Origin: Speluncibacter jeojiensis
Lineage (GTDB): Bacteria; Actinomycetota; Actinomycetes; Mycobacteriales; Mycobacteriaceae
DNA: 64,000 bases
Direction: 5' to 3'
Assembly (NCBI RefSeq): GCF_029589495.1
Contig: NZ_JAAIVF010000004.1
Span: forward strand, 186,001 to 250,000
Below are positions 32,690 to 41,371 of this stretch, piece by piece (the stretch's first letter is position 1; each line of letters starts with the position of its first letter). A program made the translations under genes and the position numbers. Below the pieces are notes generated by a model that was given only the letters and a program-made list of their open reading frames with translations, ran no database searches and was not told the DNA's origin.

Positions 32690-32832
32690 AATGGTCCTTT
32701 CAAGATGTGGTCGATCGCAGCAAGTGCTGGGGGTCATCCTACGGAGGAGGCCGACAGTTTCTGACAGCAACTCCGCCTCGGGCGTGCGAAGCTGTGAACC
32801 GGCTTCGAATGATCGAGTGGCAGGTGGTGACG

Positions 32833-33726
32833 ATGACGTTCCGGGACGACGCGCAACTGGACACCGGCGGGGTGTCGTCCGGCGGCGGGCGGGGTCCGAA
32901 GATGGCGCTCGGCGGCGGCATCGGCGGCATCGTCGTGGTGGTCATCGCGGTGCTGCTCGGGGTCAACCCGAACTCGCTGCTCGGCGGGTCAGATGGTGGC
33001 GGTTCGACGACGCAGGTCGCCGACAACGCGCAGATCGCGAACTGCAGGACCGGGGCGGACGCCAACAACAATGTCGCCTGCCGGATCGTCGCGACGAAGA
33101 ACAGCCTCGACGCGGTGTGGGCGACGCAGCTGCCGAAGGCCGGGGTGCGGTACCAGCCGCCGAACGTGCGGTTGTTCAGCGGCGCGGTCAACACCGGGTG
33201 CGGTCAGGCGACCAGCGCGGTCGGGCCGTTCTACTGCCCGCCCGATCACACCGCGTACTTCGACACCGGATTCTTCCAAGATCTGAAGACGCAGTACGGG
33301 GCGTCCGGCGGTCCGCTGGCGCAGGAGTATGTGGTCGCTCACGAGTTCGGTCACGCGATCCAGAACCAGCTGGGCACCATCGGCCGGGCGCAGCAAGATC
33401 CGAAGGGCGCGACGTCCGCGTCGGTGCGAACCGAGCTGCAGGCCGACTGCTACGCCGGCATCTGGGCGCACTGGGCCGCGCGCACCCCGGCACCGAACGG
33501 CGGCCCGCCGATCCTCGAGCCGCTGAGCCAGTCCGACATCGACGACGCACTGTCGGCCGCCGCGGCCGTCGGCGACGACCGCATCCAGAAGCAGGCGACC
33601 GGCCGGGTGAACCCCGAGTCGTGGACGCACGGGTCGTCGGCGGAGCGGCAGAAGTGGTTCACGACCGGGTATCAGACGGGGGATGTCGGGGCGTGCGACA
33701 CGTTCCGGGCGCGGAGTTTGGGGTGA
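32833..33726 (+). CDS. Neutral zinc metallopeptidase (YpfJ family, Rv2575-like)
   Basis: 297 residues. A short cytosolic N-terminus is followed by one Gly/Ile/Val-rich membrane helix (about 28-46), then an extracytoplasmic peptidase domain. The zinc motif HEFGH (in [13 protein letters not shown]) and a downstream Glu in [13 protein letters not shown] are intact; QFNPN-type linker residues follow. Substrate unknown. It is divergent from aspS, as Rv2575 is in M. tuberculosis. Confidence 0.9.
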   Translation: MTFRDDAQLDTGGVSSGGGRGPKMALGGGIGGIVVVVIAVLLGVNPNSLLGGSDGGGSTTQVADNAQIANCRTGADANNNVACRIVATKNSLDAVWATQLPKAGVRYQPPNVRLFSGAVNTGCGQATSAVGPFYCPPDHTAYFDTGFFQDLKTQYGASGGPLAQEYVVAHEFGHAIQNQLGTIGRAQQDPKGATSASVRTELQADCYAGIWAHWAARTPAPNGGPPILEPLSQSDIDDALSAAAAVGDDRIQKQATGRVNPESWTHGSSAERQKWFTTGYQTGDVGACDTFRARSLG

Positions 33727-33953
33727 GGGTCTTCTCGTAGAGCGACTTCGATTGGACACACGCGGGGCGGCTGAGCGAGCGGTTGGCGGATGACGCTCTG
33801 TCGCAGGACTATTCGGGCACAGTCGTCGACCTGCTCGGCCCTGTTGGCACCATCATCCCGATCGCAGACAAGATCGTTTCGCATCCATCATTCAATCCTG
33901 TATACCTGATCTCGGGCCGTTCAACCGGGCACCGACCCGAGTCCCCGGACCGA
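33727..33953. other. Gap between convergent metallopeptidase and ankyrin pseudogene
   Basis: 227 bases. An open stretch on the plus strand begins at a TTG (33783) but has no ribosome site and runs into antisense of the ankyrin gene, so I do not call it. A CTCGGG...CCCGAG inverted repeat near the end (about 33913-33943) has a long loop and is a weak terminator candidate. Nothing else is recognisable. Confidence 0.3.
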
Positions 33954-35098
33954 TCAGACGAACCCTTCGGCCACCAGCGTGCTACCCGCCGACGTGATCT
34001 CGTGCCGCTGTCCAGATCCGCCGGCTACGCGGCACCAACTCTCGGCGACGAGTTTCGCCTCCACGCCCTCCTCCTCGAGACAGTAGGAGAAGCCCCCGTA
34101 CATGCCGGGCACCGGAAAGTACACCTCGCAGGTCTCCGTCTCGAGCAGCGGCTGAAGTTCCGGCAGGCGCAGCCTGCTCTCCTCGACCAGGTCGGCGACG
34201 CGTCCGCGGATCACCTCGTGGAAGTGCTGCTGGATCTTCGCCAGCACACCGTAGGGAACGGTGCGTGCCAGGCGTGGCTCCAGTTCCGCGGCCGCCTCGT
34301 TGTGTCCACGCCGGGTGGCGACGTCGACCGGACGTTCGCCGCGAGCGTTCTCCAGGGTGAGCCATCCGCCGCGGGCGACAAGATCGCGGATCACCTCGAC
34401 GGGGGCGTTGGCGTATGCGGCCTGGTGCAGTGGGGCGAACAGGGACGGGCCACCCGGCCGGGTGCTGTTCACCAGTCGCGGTTCTTCCTCGAGGATCGCC
34501 GCGACCACTGCCCAGTCGCATCGCTTCGCGGCGTCGGCGAGCTTGTGTTGCAGTTGCAGGTCGTCACCCGACAGCGCAACTCCCGCACCGTCCCAGATCA
34601 TCTCGGTCACCCTCATGGTCATCCCTTCAGGTAGGTGATCGTGCAGGCCAGTCTCGAAGTCGCAGGTGAACTCGATGCCACCCTCCGCAACCGCGTCTAT
34701 GATGTCGGACAGGCCCATGAGCTGCGCCTTCTTCCAGTCGTCCCGCTCAGTCTCCTGCGCCGTTAGGAGGTGCACGGCAACGGCCTCCTCGACCGGCTTA
34801 GCCGCAATTGATCTCGACGAGCAACTCGTACAGGTTGCGGAGCTGATGCGGTGCCCGGATGTACGGGTCCACGATCTCGATCTTCTTTGCTCCATGCAGG
34901 TGCGGGATGAGCCGACGCCGGCTCCGGAGCTGCGAGCAGCAGGCCCGCCCTCGCGACGCCCTCGAACAGCCCACCAGTTGTGAATGACAGTCGGTACGTG
35001 AGCTCAAACATGATCGGCCACTCGGAGCATTTCGGCAGAATGCCGACTCCCCTCGTCGAGCCGCAGGGCGCGACCTCGCCCCACTGCCCGTCCTGCAC
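33954..35098 (-). pseudogene. Ankyrin-repeat protein gene with two frameshifts
   Basis: Three reading frames must be joined. From GTG 35098 (MQDGQWGEVAP ... FELTYRLSFTTGGLF) the frame changes near 34920 to one reading HLHGAKKIEIVDPYIRAP and YELLVEINCG. It hits TAA at 34800-34798, and the coding sense resumes one base over (AKPVEEAVAVHLLTA) to the end. The middle part resembles an MIT C-terminal (phospholipase D-like) domain. The C-terminal 250 residues contain ankyrin repeats (APLHQAAYANAPVEVIRDLV) and end GMYGGFSYCLEEEG, a common actinobacterial ankyrin family. An inserted T at the TAA would explain the second shift. Either decayed or hit by sequencing errors. Confidence 0.7.
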
Positions 35099-35140
35099 CG
35101 TTCACGCTCCTGACCCACTCCGATGTCCGACCCAATGTAG
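35072..35140 (-). promoter_or_regulatory. Conserved promoter/leader, copy 1 (ankyrin gene)
   Basis: This 69-bp segment aligns with 48674-48744: about 58 of 71 aligned columns are identical, with two one-base gaps. It begins CTACATTGGGTCG, contains a -10-like TACATT, then CAGGAG as ribosome site, then the GTG start and the codons for MQ-x-GQW. Finding it in front of two otherwise unrelated genes suggests a shared promoter/leader cassette. Alignment was done by eye. Confidence 0.65.
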
Positions 35141-35409
35141 TCGGCGTGCAGCAACGTACACGGGACGCCCACGGCCAGGTATGTCGAACGAATGAACGCT
35201 GATCGTTACCTAGACCACGGCGTTGCGATCACGCCATCCGCCGACCCCAACGAACCGGCGAATCAGATGATCTTGTTGGATGAGGCGAGTCACCACGCTG
35301 GCACCCGCAGGTCCCGGCGAAGTGGCCTGCCCCAGGGGACGGCAGCCACCAATCGTTCGCAAAAGGCGAGGCCCACCATCGCGGGATCAACAGACGGGGG
35401 AGTCTTTCG
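35141..35409. other. Gap between divergent ankyrin pseudogene and membrane protein gene
   Basis: About 270 bases. An ATG-started open frame at 35192-35413 lacks a ribosome site and shows no recognisable protein, so it is not called. The region must hold promoters for both directions. A good ribosome site (GGGGGAG) at the right end precedes the ATG at 35410. Confidence 0.4.
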
Positions 35410-35484
35410 ATGAGCTCTATCCAGGACAGACAGACGCTCAGCGCCGATGCGCGCGACCGTGACGATGCGGCCGATGCCACGTAG
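35410..35484 (+). pseudogene. Detached N-terminus of the following membrane protein
   Basis: ATG 35410 has a strong GGGGGAG site seven bases upstream and reads 24 codons (MSSIQDRQTLSADARDRDDA...) to TAG 35482-35484. The same frame continues as SEPTVSEHLAKVWKTIRMALY into the next CDS. The simplest reading is that the original start was here and that the TAG is a nonsense mutation, or a base error, in the cytosolic N-terminus. Confidence 0.55.
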
Positions 35485-35517
35485 TCCGAGCCCACCGTCA
35501 GCGAGCACCTGGCCAAG

Positions 35518-36546
35518 GTGTGGAAAACCATTCGCATGGCGCTCTACATCGGCGTCGGCGCCTACGCTTTCATCGGCGCCTACGTACTCATCGATCGACA
35601 CACCGCACACTCGACGCTCGCCCTCCAGGTGACCGTCCCCTCCGACACCGGGTTCGCGGTGTTAGGCGCGCTTGCCACGCTGACGATTGCCATTCACGTA
35701 GCTGCGTGGGCCACCGAGCCCGACAAGCATCCCGCTCGGTCAACGATGATGCGGTCTCACCAGTACCTTCTCAGCCTGGTCGGCCTCGTCATCTCGGCGA
35801 TTGCCGTCATCACGGTCCTCGGGACGCTGTTCGACGCGCCGAACAGCACCAACGCGATCGTCATCATCGCCTCACTCGGCCTCGGCTTCGCGGTATGTGT
35901 GTTCAGTGCGACCGCCGTCGCCGCGATGGACCCGGAGACAGTCACCGCGATCAGCCGGGGCGACGATGCCAAGAAGCAAGCGAGCCTCACCAACGGCATC
36001 GAGTACGTACTGCCCGATGGCCGGAACGTCCCGCAGACGCGGAAGGATTTCGTCGTCCGGGCTCTTCTCATCCCCGCACCATTGGCCGTCGCCGCGACAC
36101 TCATCATCTTTGCGGTGTCTGTTGCGGCCGGGCACATTTCGAAGTGGTCGCTGCAGACCATCGGGCTCGTCATTGTGATGATGTATGCGGTCGCATCTCT
36201 GAACGCCTTGCTCGTCTGGGGCTGGCTGTATGCACGTGCCGCACGATCCGCGTCCGGTCTCGCAGGCATGACGCTCGGCACCGCGTTCTGGTTGGCCACG
36301 GTGGGACTCGCCTCTGCCGCGACCGGTTGGCCGGACGCAGCCGGGATCACGGCCCTCTTCATCGGACCGCTGGTCGTGTTATCCGCGTGGTCCTGGCCGA
36401 GGAAGACCACGACCGGGGCGCTCGGGTGGATCACACAGCGAGGCCTGCGCCCGCTCGTTCGAGCGCGGATGGCACAGCGACTGAGGCGCCTTGAGTCAGT
36501 GGCGTCGTCGAACGACGATGCACCCGGAACTTGTCAAAGTGATTGA
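35518..36546 (+). CDS. Polytopic membrane protein of unknown function
   Basis: 342 residues from GTG 35518. About eight hydrophobic helices lie between residues 5 and 300. A short hydrophilic loop lies near the middle (DPETVTAISRGDDAKKQASLTNG), and the C-terminus is Arg-rich and cytosolic. I recognise no transporter family. A better ribosome site and in-frame ATG exist at 35410 but are cut off by a TAG, so this may be the surviving downstream part of a longer gene translated by reinitiation. It converges with the ESX cassette B. Confidence 0.65.
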   Translation: MWKTIRMALYIGVGAYAFIGAYVLIDRHTAHSTLALQVTVPSDTGFAVLGALATLTIAIHVAAWATEPDKHPARSTMMRSHQYLLSLVGLVISAIAVITVLGTLFDAPNSTNAIVIIASLGLGFAVCVFSATAVAAMDPETVTAISRGDDAKKQASLTNGIEYVLPDGRNVPQTRKDFVVRALLIPAPLAVAATLIIFAVSVAAGHISKWSLQTIGLVIVMMYAVASLNALLVWGWLYARAARSASGLAGMTLGTAFWLATVGLASAATGWPDAAGITALFIGPLVVLSAWSWPRKTTTGALGWITQRGLRPLVRARMAQRLRRLESVASSNDDAPGTCQSD

Positions 36547-36569
36547 GCCAGCGGGCGTCCTGCCGTTGT

Positions 36570-37142
36570 CTACTTCGGCAAGTACGGCAAGAACGCCGTA
36601 GCGAGTTCGGTTGCCTTTGCGCATAGGTCACGTTCGGGTCCGCCGTCGACCTGGGACAGGTTCACCATCACCTCAACCATTCCGTTCTGCGTAGGAAGCG
36701 ATATCGTGCATTCCTTCGAGTAATCGGTAACGCTCTGGTGATCCATCGTCCCCACTCGGTCACCGATTGTGACCGAGTGAATATCCGAGTACGAACCGCT
36801 CGCCTTCAACTCATCGATCGTGTGGTGCGTCGTCAGCACCGACAAATTGAACCAGTCCCCCAACCATCCGCACCTCTTCCACCCACGGATCGGGACTCCC
36901 TGACTGTACTTACCCCGCACAGGATTAACTCCGTTGGCTGCAAGTACGTCCGCAGGCATCCCGGCACAGGGGTCCCACAGGCCTGCACTCGGATCCGCCG
37001 TCTCGATCGGCGAAGCTGTGACGGTCGTGCTGTCGGCATTCCCAGCCACCGAAGGCGACGACGAGTCGCACCCGGCAAGCATCAGGACCACCACCGATGT
37101 CACCGCGCTCAATGCGACCACAGAACTCGGCATCCGCCTCAT
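36570..37142 (-). CDS. DUF3558-type lipoprotein (copy B)
   Basis: 190 residues. Signal peptide ending in the lipobox LMLAGC (cysteine at 25). The mature part has LWDPCAGMPADVLAANGVNP, the DUF3558 DPC opening, then RCGWLGDW, ECTISL and DLCAKATELATAF, giving the four-cysteine pattern also seen in copies A and C. Exported and anchored on the outer leaf of the membrane. Its start overlaps the small helical gene upstream (4 bases). Unlike copy A, this pair comes last in its cassette. Confidence 0.85.
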   Translation of the reverse strand: MRRMPSSVVALSAVTSVVVLMLAGCDSSSPSVAGNADSTTVTASPIETADPSAGLWDPCAGMPADVLAANGVNPVRGKYSQGVPIRGWKRCGWLGDWFNLSVLTTHHTIDELKASGSYSDIHSVTIGDRVGTMDHQSVTDYSKECTISLPTQNGMVEVMVNLSQVDGGPERDLCAKATELATAFLPYLPK

Positions 37143-37546
37143 TCTTTACCCCCGAAGAATTTGGCCAACTGATCCGCATTGGCCTGGTCAGACTGGTGGA
37201 ACTTCAACGCTGTTTCCTTAATTGTGTCCCTCATCTTCGTGACGATTTCGATGCGATCGTGAAGCATCCGTTGAGCTGAGTAGTACGTGTCGCCGGTCGC
37301 CTTTGCATTGAACTTATCTTGAAGCGCCTTTGACGACTGCAGCGACTCAAGCCCCTTGATCCGTCCTAGTTGCTGCACACGCTCCTGCAACTCACGCAAC
37401 TCCCCCACATGCCGATCCAGGACCCCATACAGCTTCTCCACTGCCGCCGGATCGAACTTCAATGTCCCGGCGGCCATCTCGTCGGGCTTCCACGTCATCG
37501 GGTCGGCGGACGGCGCCGCCGCCACCGAACTCATTTCCGGAGCCAT
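37139..37546 (-). CDS. Small helical ESX-cassette protein (copy B)
   Basis: 135 residues. An N-terminal extension rich in Ala/Ser/Pro (1-30) is followed by long helices with the shared features: GLESLQSSKALQDKF in the middle, then MRDTIKETALKFHQSDQANADQL. It matches copy A (19238) and copy C (52322) in layout. Coupled by overlap to the DUF3558 lipoprotein downstream and 20 bases after the EspG-like gene. A secreted WXG100-like role is inferred only from cassette context. Confidence 0.7.
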   Translation of the reverse strand: MAPEMSSVAAAPSADPMTWKPDEMAAGTLKFDPAAVEKLYGVLDRHVGELRELQERVQQLGRIKGLESLQSSKALQDKFNAKATGDTYYSAQRMLHDRIEIVTKMRDTIKETALKFHQSDQANADQLAKFFGGKE

Positions 37547-37566
37547 CGCTCACCACTTCCTTTCGC

Positions 37567-38307
37567 TCACGACACCCGCAGCCGTTCCAATGCCCTGCCC
37601 ACCACCTCGTCCACCGCCGCGACCACCGCGCGCGGCGACGCCGGCCGCACCGCCAGCACGCTGGTCCGGCGGATCAGGTAGCGGCCGTCGCCGGCGATGT
37701 CGACCCACGACCGAGCCTCGCTGACCTCGTCGATACCGAACCCGGTCGCAACAGTGATCTCGCCCTGCCCACTGCGCGGCAGCTCGGCCATCTGGCGCAG
37801 TTGCTGGCGCGGCGCGACCTCGTCGGCGCGTTGCAGCACCGACCTTCTCGGGCCGGCCTCCACGCGCTCCAACTCGACCGACAACCCCCGGGTGCGCCCC
37901 TCCGCGACCGGCGGCAGCAAGTCGACCACCCTGCCCACCACCTGCGAACCGGCGCAGCGGCCGATCACCACATCCGAACCGGCCGAGTCGATGTGCCCCG
38001 GAAACTGCACCGCCACCACGCCGCCGGCGCCGCGGATCCCGCCAAGCACGCGAATCGGCATCTGTCGCGGCTGCCACTGGGTGCCCAACACCTCGACACG
38101 GACCCGCGCGTGCGCGAGGGTGTCCACCACCGCCTCGAGGCCGTCGTCGCCGCGCTCGTCGAAAGCCCGTGCCGCCCTGCTTCGCTCGAGCAGCGATTCC
38201 TCAAGCGTCTCTGCCTGCGAGCTGAACCCGAACGGGTACGGCAGCTGGTCGAACCCGGCGCGCTCCCACAGCACCGAGAAGTCCAGGGCACTGAGCCGCC
38301 AGCTCAT
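37567..38307 (-). CDS. EspG-like ESX chaperone (copy B)
   Basis: 246 residues. Opens MSWRLSALDFSVLWERAGFDQLPYPF, and ends with SWVDIAGDGRYLIRRTSVLAVRPASPRAV, matching the ends of copies A and C. The start overlaps the PPE-like gene stop by four bases. In mycobacteria EspG binds the tip of its PPE partner in the cytosol and delivers it to the ESX ATPase; a similar role is likely for this pair. Confidence 0.72.
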   Translation of the reverse strand: MSWRLSALDFSVLWERAGFDQLPYPFGFSSQAETLEESLLERSRAARAFDERGDDGLEAVVDTLAHARVRVEVLGTQWQPRQMPIRVLGGIRGAGGVVAVQFPGHIDSAGSDVVIGRCAGSQVVGRVVDLLPPVAEGRTRGLSVELERVEAGPRRSVLQRADEVAPRQQLRQMAELPRSGQGEITVATGFGIDEVSEARSWVDIAGDGRYLIRRTSVLAVRPASPRAVVAAVDEVVGRALERLRVS

Positions 38308-39716
38308 CCGCCGATCACCGGCGGCACGACCATCGGCAGCTCGCCGATCAGCTTGTTGCCGTTGTCGATCGACACCAGATAGGTCGCCGGGCGGTACTCC
38401 TCGTCGTCGTCACCGCCGCCGGACCGCGCGCCGTGCGGCATCGCCGTCGTCGACGACTTCGTCGCCCCGCGAGCCGGCGCTGTACCAACGCCCGACACCG
38501 CCGACTCGCCGACGACGCCCACGCGGCCGGCACCTCCGCCGACACTGCCGGACCCGCCCGAACCGGACAGCGGCGGCATCATCGCGCCGCCGAAACCGCC
38601 AGAAACACCACCGAGACCGCCTCCGCCGCCGATCGATCCGAAACCTCCGACCGATCCGCCGCCTCCTCCCGCACCGCCGAAGCCGCTGCCACCCATGCCG
38701 CTGCCACCCAGTCCAGTTCCGCCGGCGCCGAACCCATCCGGCGAAACCGGCGACAGACCGGCGGACGCGGTCGATGCGGGCTGACCGAACGAGCCCGAGT
38801 CCGACGGCGAGCCGAACGGCGACCCCGTCGCCGACGCTGTCGCATCGCCCGACCCCGCGCCAGGCGAACCCGGCACCGAGCCCACCGCCGAACCGTCGCC
38901 GCTCATCGGAGACTGCCCGCCCGCAGCGCCACCACCATCGGGAGCCTGACCACCACCGCCACCGCCGACCACACCCGGCAGCGGACCGCCGAGCGATCCC
39001 CCGGTCGCGCCGCCGCCCCCAAAAGCGGCTGGCGCCGAAGCCGGCGGGCCGTCGACCGGGTCCGTCGGCTGCGCGATCTTCGGCACCGAAATGTCGGCCT
39101 CGTACATCGCCGGCGCATACACGGAGTTCATCGCCATCCGCGCCTCGATGGTCGCCTCCTGCTGCGCGGTGTTCCACTGCTTGAGGCCGAGCCCCGCCAA
39201 CGCCAACGGGTCGGGCGCCGGACCCAGCAGCGCCGGGTTCGGGATAGCAGGCTTGGTCGCGTCGATCGCGGTGGCCGTCGTCTCCGCCTTGATCTTGATC
39301 ATGTCGAAGTCGTCGCCGAGCCGATTCGCATCTGCCGCGTGGGCGCTGATCCCAGCAAGCGCGGCCTCCGCCGCGGTGCCGGTCCACTGCCCCTCGATGG
39401 CAGCCTTCGCGTCCTGCCCCATCGTGAACACCGAGTTGTGCAGGTCGGCGCCGATCGAGCCCCATTCCTGCGCGACGTCGTGCATCGCACCGGTCTGGAG
39501 CACCGTGACCTTGTCGTAGATCTGCTGCGCGGTCCAGCTGTTGAACGGGTCCATCGCGGTGATCGCGCGCGGCTCGAAACCGGCCTGGTGGTGTTGCTCG
39601 GCGTACGCCTGGCGCGCCCGGTACTGGCCCATCTCGTCGTCGTAGCTGCCGCGCGCCTGCGTGGACGTCTCCCCCGCCTGCTGCTTCGGAACTTCGCACA
39701 CGTCGAAGTCGGTCAC
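38304..39716 (-). CDS. PPE-like/WXG Gly-rich type VII substrate (copy B)
   Basis: 470 residues from GTG 39716 with an AAGGGGGA site. The N-terminal ~210 residues are helical with W-x-G in IEGQWTGTAAEAALAGI. Residues 230-420 are Gly/Ser-rich repeats (GGSGMGGSGFGGAGGGGG-like). The C-terminus carries DDDEEYRPATYLVSIDNGNK and the VVPPVIGG end shared by all three copies. The conserved tail after a variable Gly-rich linker suggests a functional tail, for example for recognition or surface anchoring. First gene of cassette B. Confidence 0.75.
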   Translation of the reverse strand: MTDFDVCEVPKQQAGETSTQARGSYDDEMGQYRARQAYAEQHHQAGFEPRAITAMDPFNSWTAQQIYDKVTVLQTGAMHDVAQEWGSIGADLHNSVFTMGQDAKAAIEGQWTGTAAEAALAGISAHAADANRLGDDFDMIKIKAETTATAIDATKPAIPNPALLGPAPDPLALAGLGLKQWNTAQQEATIEARMAMNSVYAPAMYEADISVPKIAQPTDPVDGPPASAPAAFGGGGATGGSLGGPLPGVVGGGGGGQAPDGGGAAGGQSPMSGDGSAVGSVPGSPGAGSGDATASATGSPFGSPSDSGSFGQPASTASAGLSPVSPDGFGAGGTGLGGSGMGGSGFGGAGGGGGSVGGFGSIGGGGGLGGVSGGFGGAMMPPLSGSGGSGSVGGGAGRVGVVGESAVSGVGTAPARGATKSSTTAMPHGARSGGGDDDEEYRPATYLVSIDNGNKLIGELPMVVPPVIGG

Positions 39717-39779
39717 GTCTCCCCCTTGCTCCCCGTCTCGCGCGTGCGAGCCTAATCGGTTGATCGAATAGGCATCAAC

Positions 39780-40130
39780 TCACATGGTCGCCAGTCGCAG
39801 CACCAACGAACCAGCCGCCAACAGCAGAAACGCCGCCGGGACCGGGATCGTCACGAACCAGCGGACACGAATGTGCGCGGCGACGGCGCAGACGAAGAAC
39901 AGCACCAGGCCGATCGCCGCGGCGACCCCGAGCGCAGGCACGGCGATGCCCATCAGCAGCCCGACCGCACCGGCCGTCTTCAGCGCGCCGAGCGGCAGCA
40001 GCCAGGTGCGCGGGGCGCCCACTCTGGCCGCGTTGGCGACCGTCTGTTCGGTGTGCAGGAAGTCGCCCGCGGCCGCGTAGCCGTTGGCGAGCACCGTGAG
40101 CAGGGTGACGACGAGATAGGCGGCGACCAT
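39780..40130 (-). CDS. DoxX-like four-helix membrane protein
   Basis: 116 residues with four membrane helices. The segment LLPLGALKTAGAVGLLMGI is the DoxX-like pattern. ATG 40130 has a GGAG site seven bases upstream. Family members are linked to redox or quinone handling without a firm reaction. It is divergent from the LysR gene, 103 bases away, and is the probable target of that regulator. Confidence 0.82.
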   Translation of the reverse strand: MVAAYLVVTLLTVLANGYAAAGDFLHTEQTVANAARVGAPRTWLLPLGALKTAGAVGLLMGIAVPALGVAAAIGLVLFFVCAVAAHIRVRWFVTIPVPAAFLLLAAGSLVLRLATM

Positions 40131-40233
40131 GACGCGCTCCGGAAGATCCGATCCAACAAGCGGTTTCGCTCTGCCCTCAACGCTGCACTCTCGGGTGTTG
40201 CCCGTCCAATACCTGCATCCATAACCTGGTGGA

Positions 40234-41130
40234 ATGGATGTTGACATCCGGCTGCTGCGGTACTTCGACGCAGTCGCGCGGGAGGGCAACCTCACCCGCG
40301 CCGCCGAGCTGCTGTTCGTGTCCCAGCCGGCGCTGTCGAAGCAGATCAAACAGCTCGAGGCGCATCTCGGGGCCGAGTTGTTCGTGCGCTCTCGGTCCGG
40401 CATGGCACTGACCGAGCCCGGACGCGCGCTGGCCGCGCGTGTGCCCGCGATGCTCGCCGACTGGGACCTGGCCGTTCGCGAGGCCCGGGACGTCGCCGCG
40501 CGGGAGGCACGCGTGGTGCGGGTCGGGTTCGTGGCCACGGCCGCGAACGAGGCCACGCAGCGGATCGTGGCCGAGTTCGGCCGCCGGTGCCCGGGATGGC
40601 GCGTCGACATGCGCAAGACCGACTGGTCCGACCCGACCGCCGGGCTCACCGACGGCGCGGTCGACGCCGCACTGCTGCGACTGCCGTTCCCCGGTCAGGA
40701 CCGCCTGCGGGTCGAGGTGCTGTTCAGCGAACCTCGCTGCGCCGTACTGCCCGCCAGCCACCGGCTGGCCGATCGAGGCCGGATTGCGTTCGAGGAGTTG
40801 CGGGACGAGCCGTTCGTCACCGGACCGGCCGAGGCCGGCTCCGCCCGCGACCACTGGCTGGCCGAGGCCGAACGCGGCGGCCGCGAACCGGTGATCGGCG
40901 CCGTCGCCCGTAATGTCGACGAGTGGCTGACCGCCATCGCGAACGGCGACGGCGTCGCACTGGCCCCTCAGTCAGTCGCCCGTTTCTACCCGCGTCCGGG
41001 CATCGTGTTCCGGCCGGTCGACGGAATCGGCCCGAGCGGCGTCGCCGTCGTTTGGCCGCCCGACTGCGACGGGGATCCGGCGTTGCGCGAGTTCATCCGG
41101 TGTTGCCTGGACGAGGGCTCGACGCCGTAG
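40234..41130 (+). CDS. LysR family transcriptional regulator
   Basis: 298 residues. N-terminal winged helix-turn-helix (LRYFDAVAREGNLTRAAELLFVSQPALSKQIKQLE, residues about 7-41), linker helix, and a periplasmic-binding-like effector domain. LysR proteins usually control the divergently transcribed neighbour, here the DoxX-like gene. The ligand cannot be told from sequence. Confidence 0.92.
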   Translation: MDVDIRLLRYFDAVAREGNLTRAAELLFVSQPALSKQIKQLEAHLGAELFVRSRSGMALTEPGRALAARVPAMLADWDLAVREARDVAAREARVVRVGFVATAANEATQRIVAEFGRRCPGWRVDMRKTDWSDPTAGLTDGAVDAALLRLPFPGQDRLRVEVLFSEPRCAVLPASHRLADRGRIAFEELRDEPFVTGPAEAGSARDHWLAEAERGGREPVIGAVARNVDEWLTAIANGDGVALAPQSVARFYPRPGIVFRPVDGIGPSGVAVVWPPDCDGDPALREFIRCCLDEGSTP

Positions 41131-41146
41131 CCGGCTTCCCCCGACC

Positions 41147-41254
41147 TCACCCCAGCCCATACATCTCCGCGAACGGATCGCGCTTCGCGTCGGTGTGCAG
41201 TTCGTACCCGATTTCGTTCGCGCTCCGTTCGGCCTCGGCCGGACCGAACAGGTC
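41147..41254 (-). pseudogene. C-terminal fragment of a DJ-1/PfpI family gene
   Basis: 35 codons to a TGA at 41147: DLFGPAEAERSANEIGYELH and then TDAKRDPFAEMYGLG. This is the typical end of actinobacterial DJ-1/PfpI amidotransferase-like proteins. The N-terminal ~190 residues, including the nucleophilic cysteine, are missing upstream. A matching but not identical segment (LFGPAEALRAAHEIEYE) occurs at the truncated end of another DJ-1/PfpI fragment at 54742. Both fragments lie next to type VII genes. Confidence 0.6.
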
Positions 41255-41371
41255 GGCCGCGCCCCGGTCACGTCCAAGCCGGCGGCCACATCCGACGATG
41301 GACACCGGTCGCGGTCGTGCGCCCACCGCGCACGGTAGGCTGCCGCGGGGCTCAATTCGAGCAGACGGGGA

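Noticed and set aside
31106..32764. Long plus-strand open frame opposite aspS
   Set aside because: Antisense shadow of aspS; composition typical of reverse-complement GC-rich coding.
33783..34634. Plus-strand frame opposite the ankyrin gene
   Set aside because: TTG start, no ribosome site, most of it antisense to a recognisable ankyrin domain.
35192..35413. 73-codon plus-strand ORF in the gap after the ankyrin pseudogene
   Set aside because: ATG start but no ribosome site, no recognisable sequence, and it overlaps the better ATG at 35410.
38579..38723. GGX-type repeats in the PPE-like gene as a possible CRISPR or mobile repeat
   Set aside because: Imperfect codon-level Gly/Ser repeats inside an open frame, with no spacer structure.
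38433..39755. Plus-strand Arg-rich frame opposite PPE-like copy B
   Set aside because: Mirror of the Gly-rich repeats; low-complexity Arg/Ala translation.
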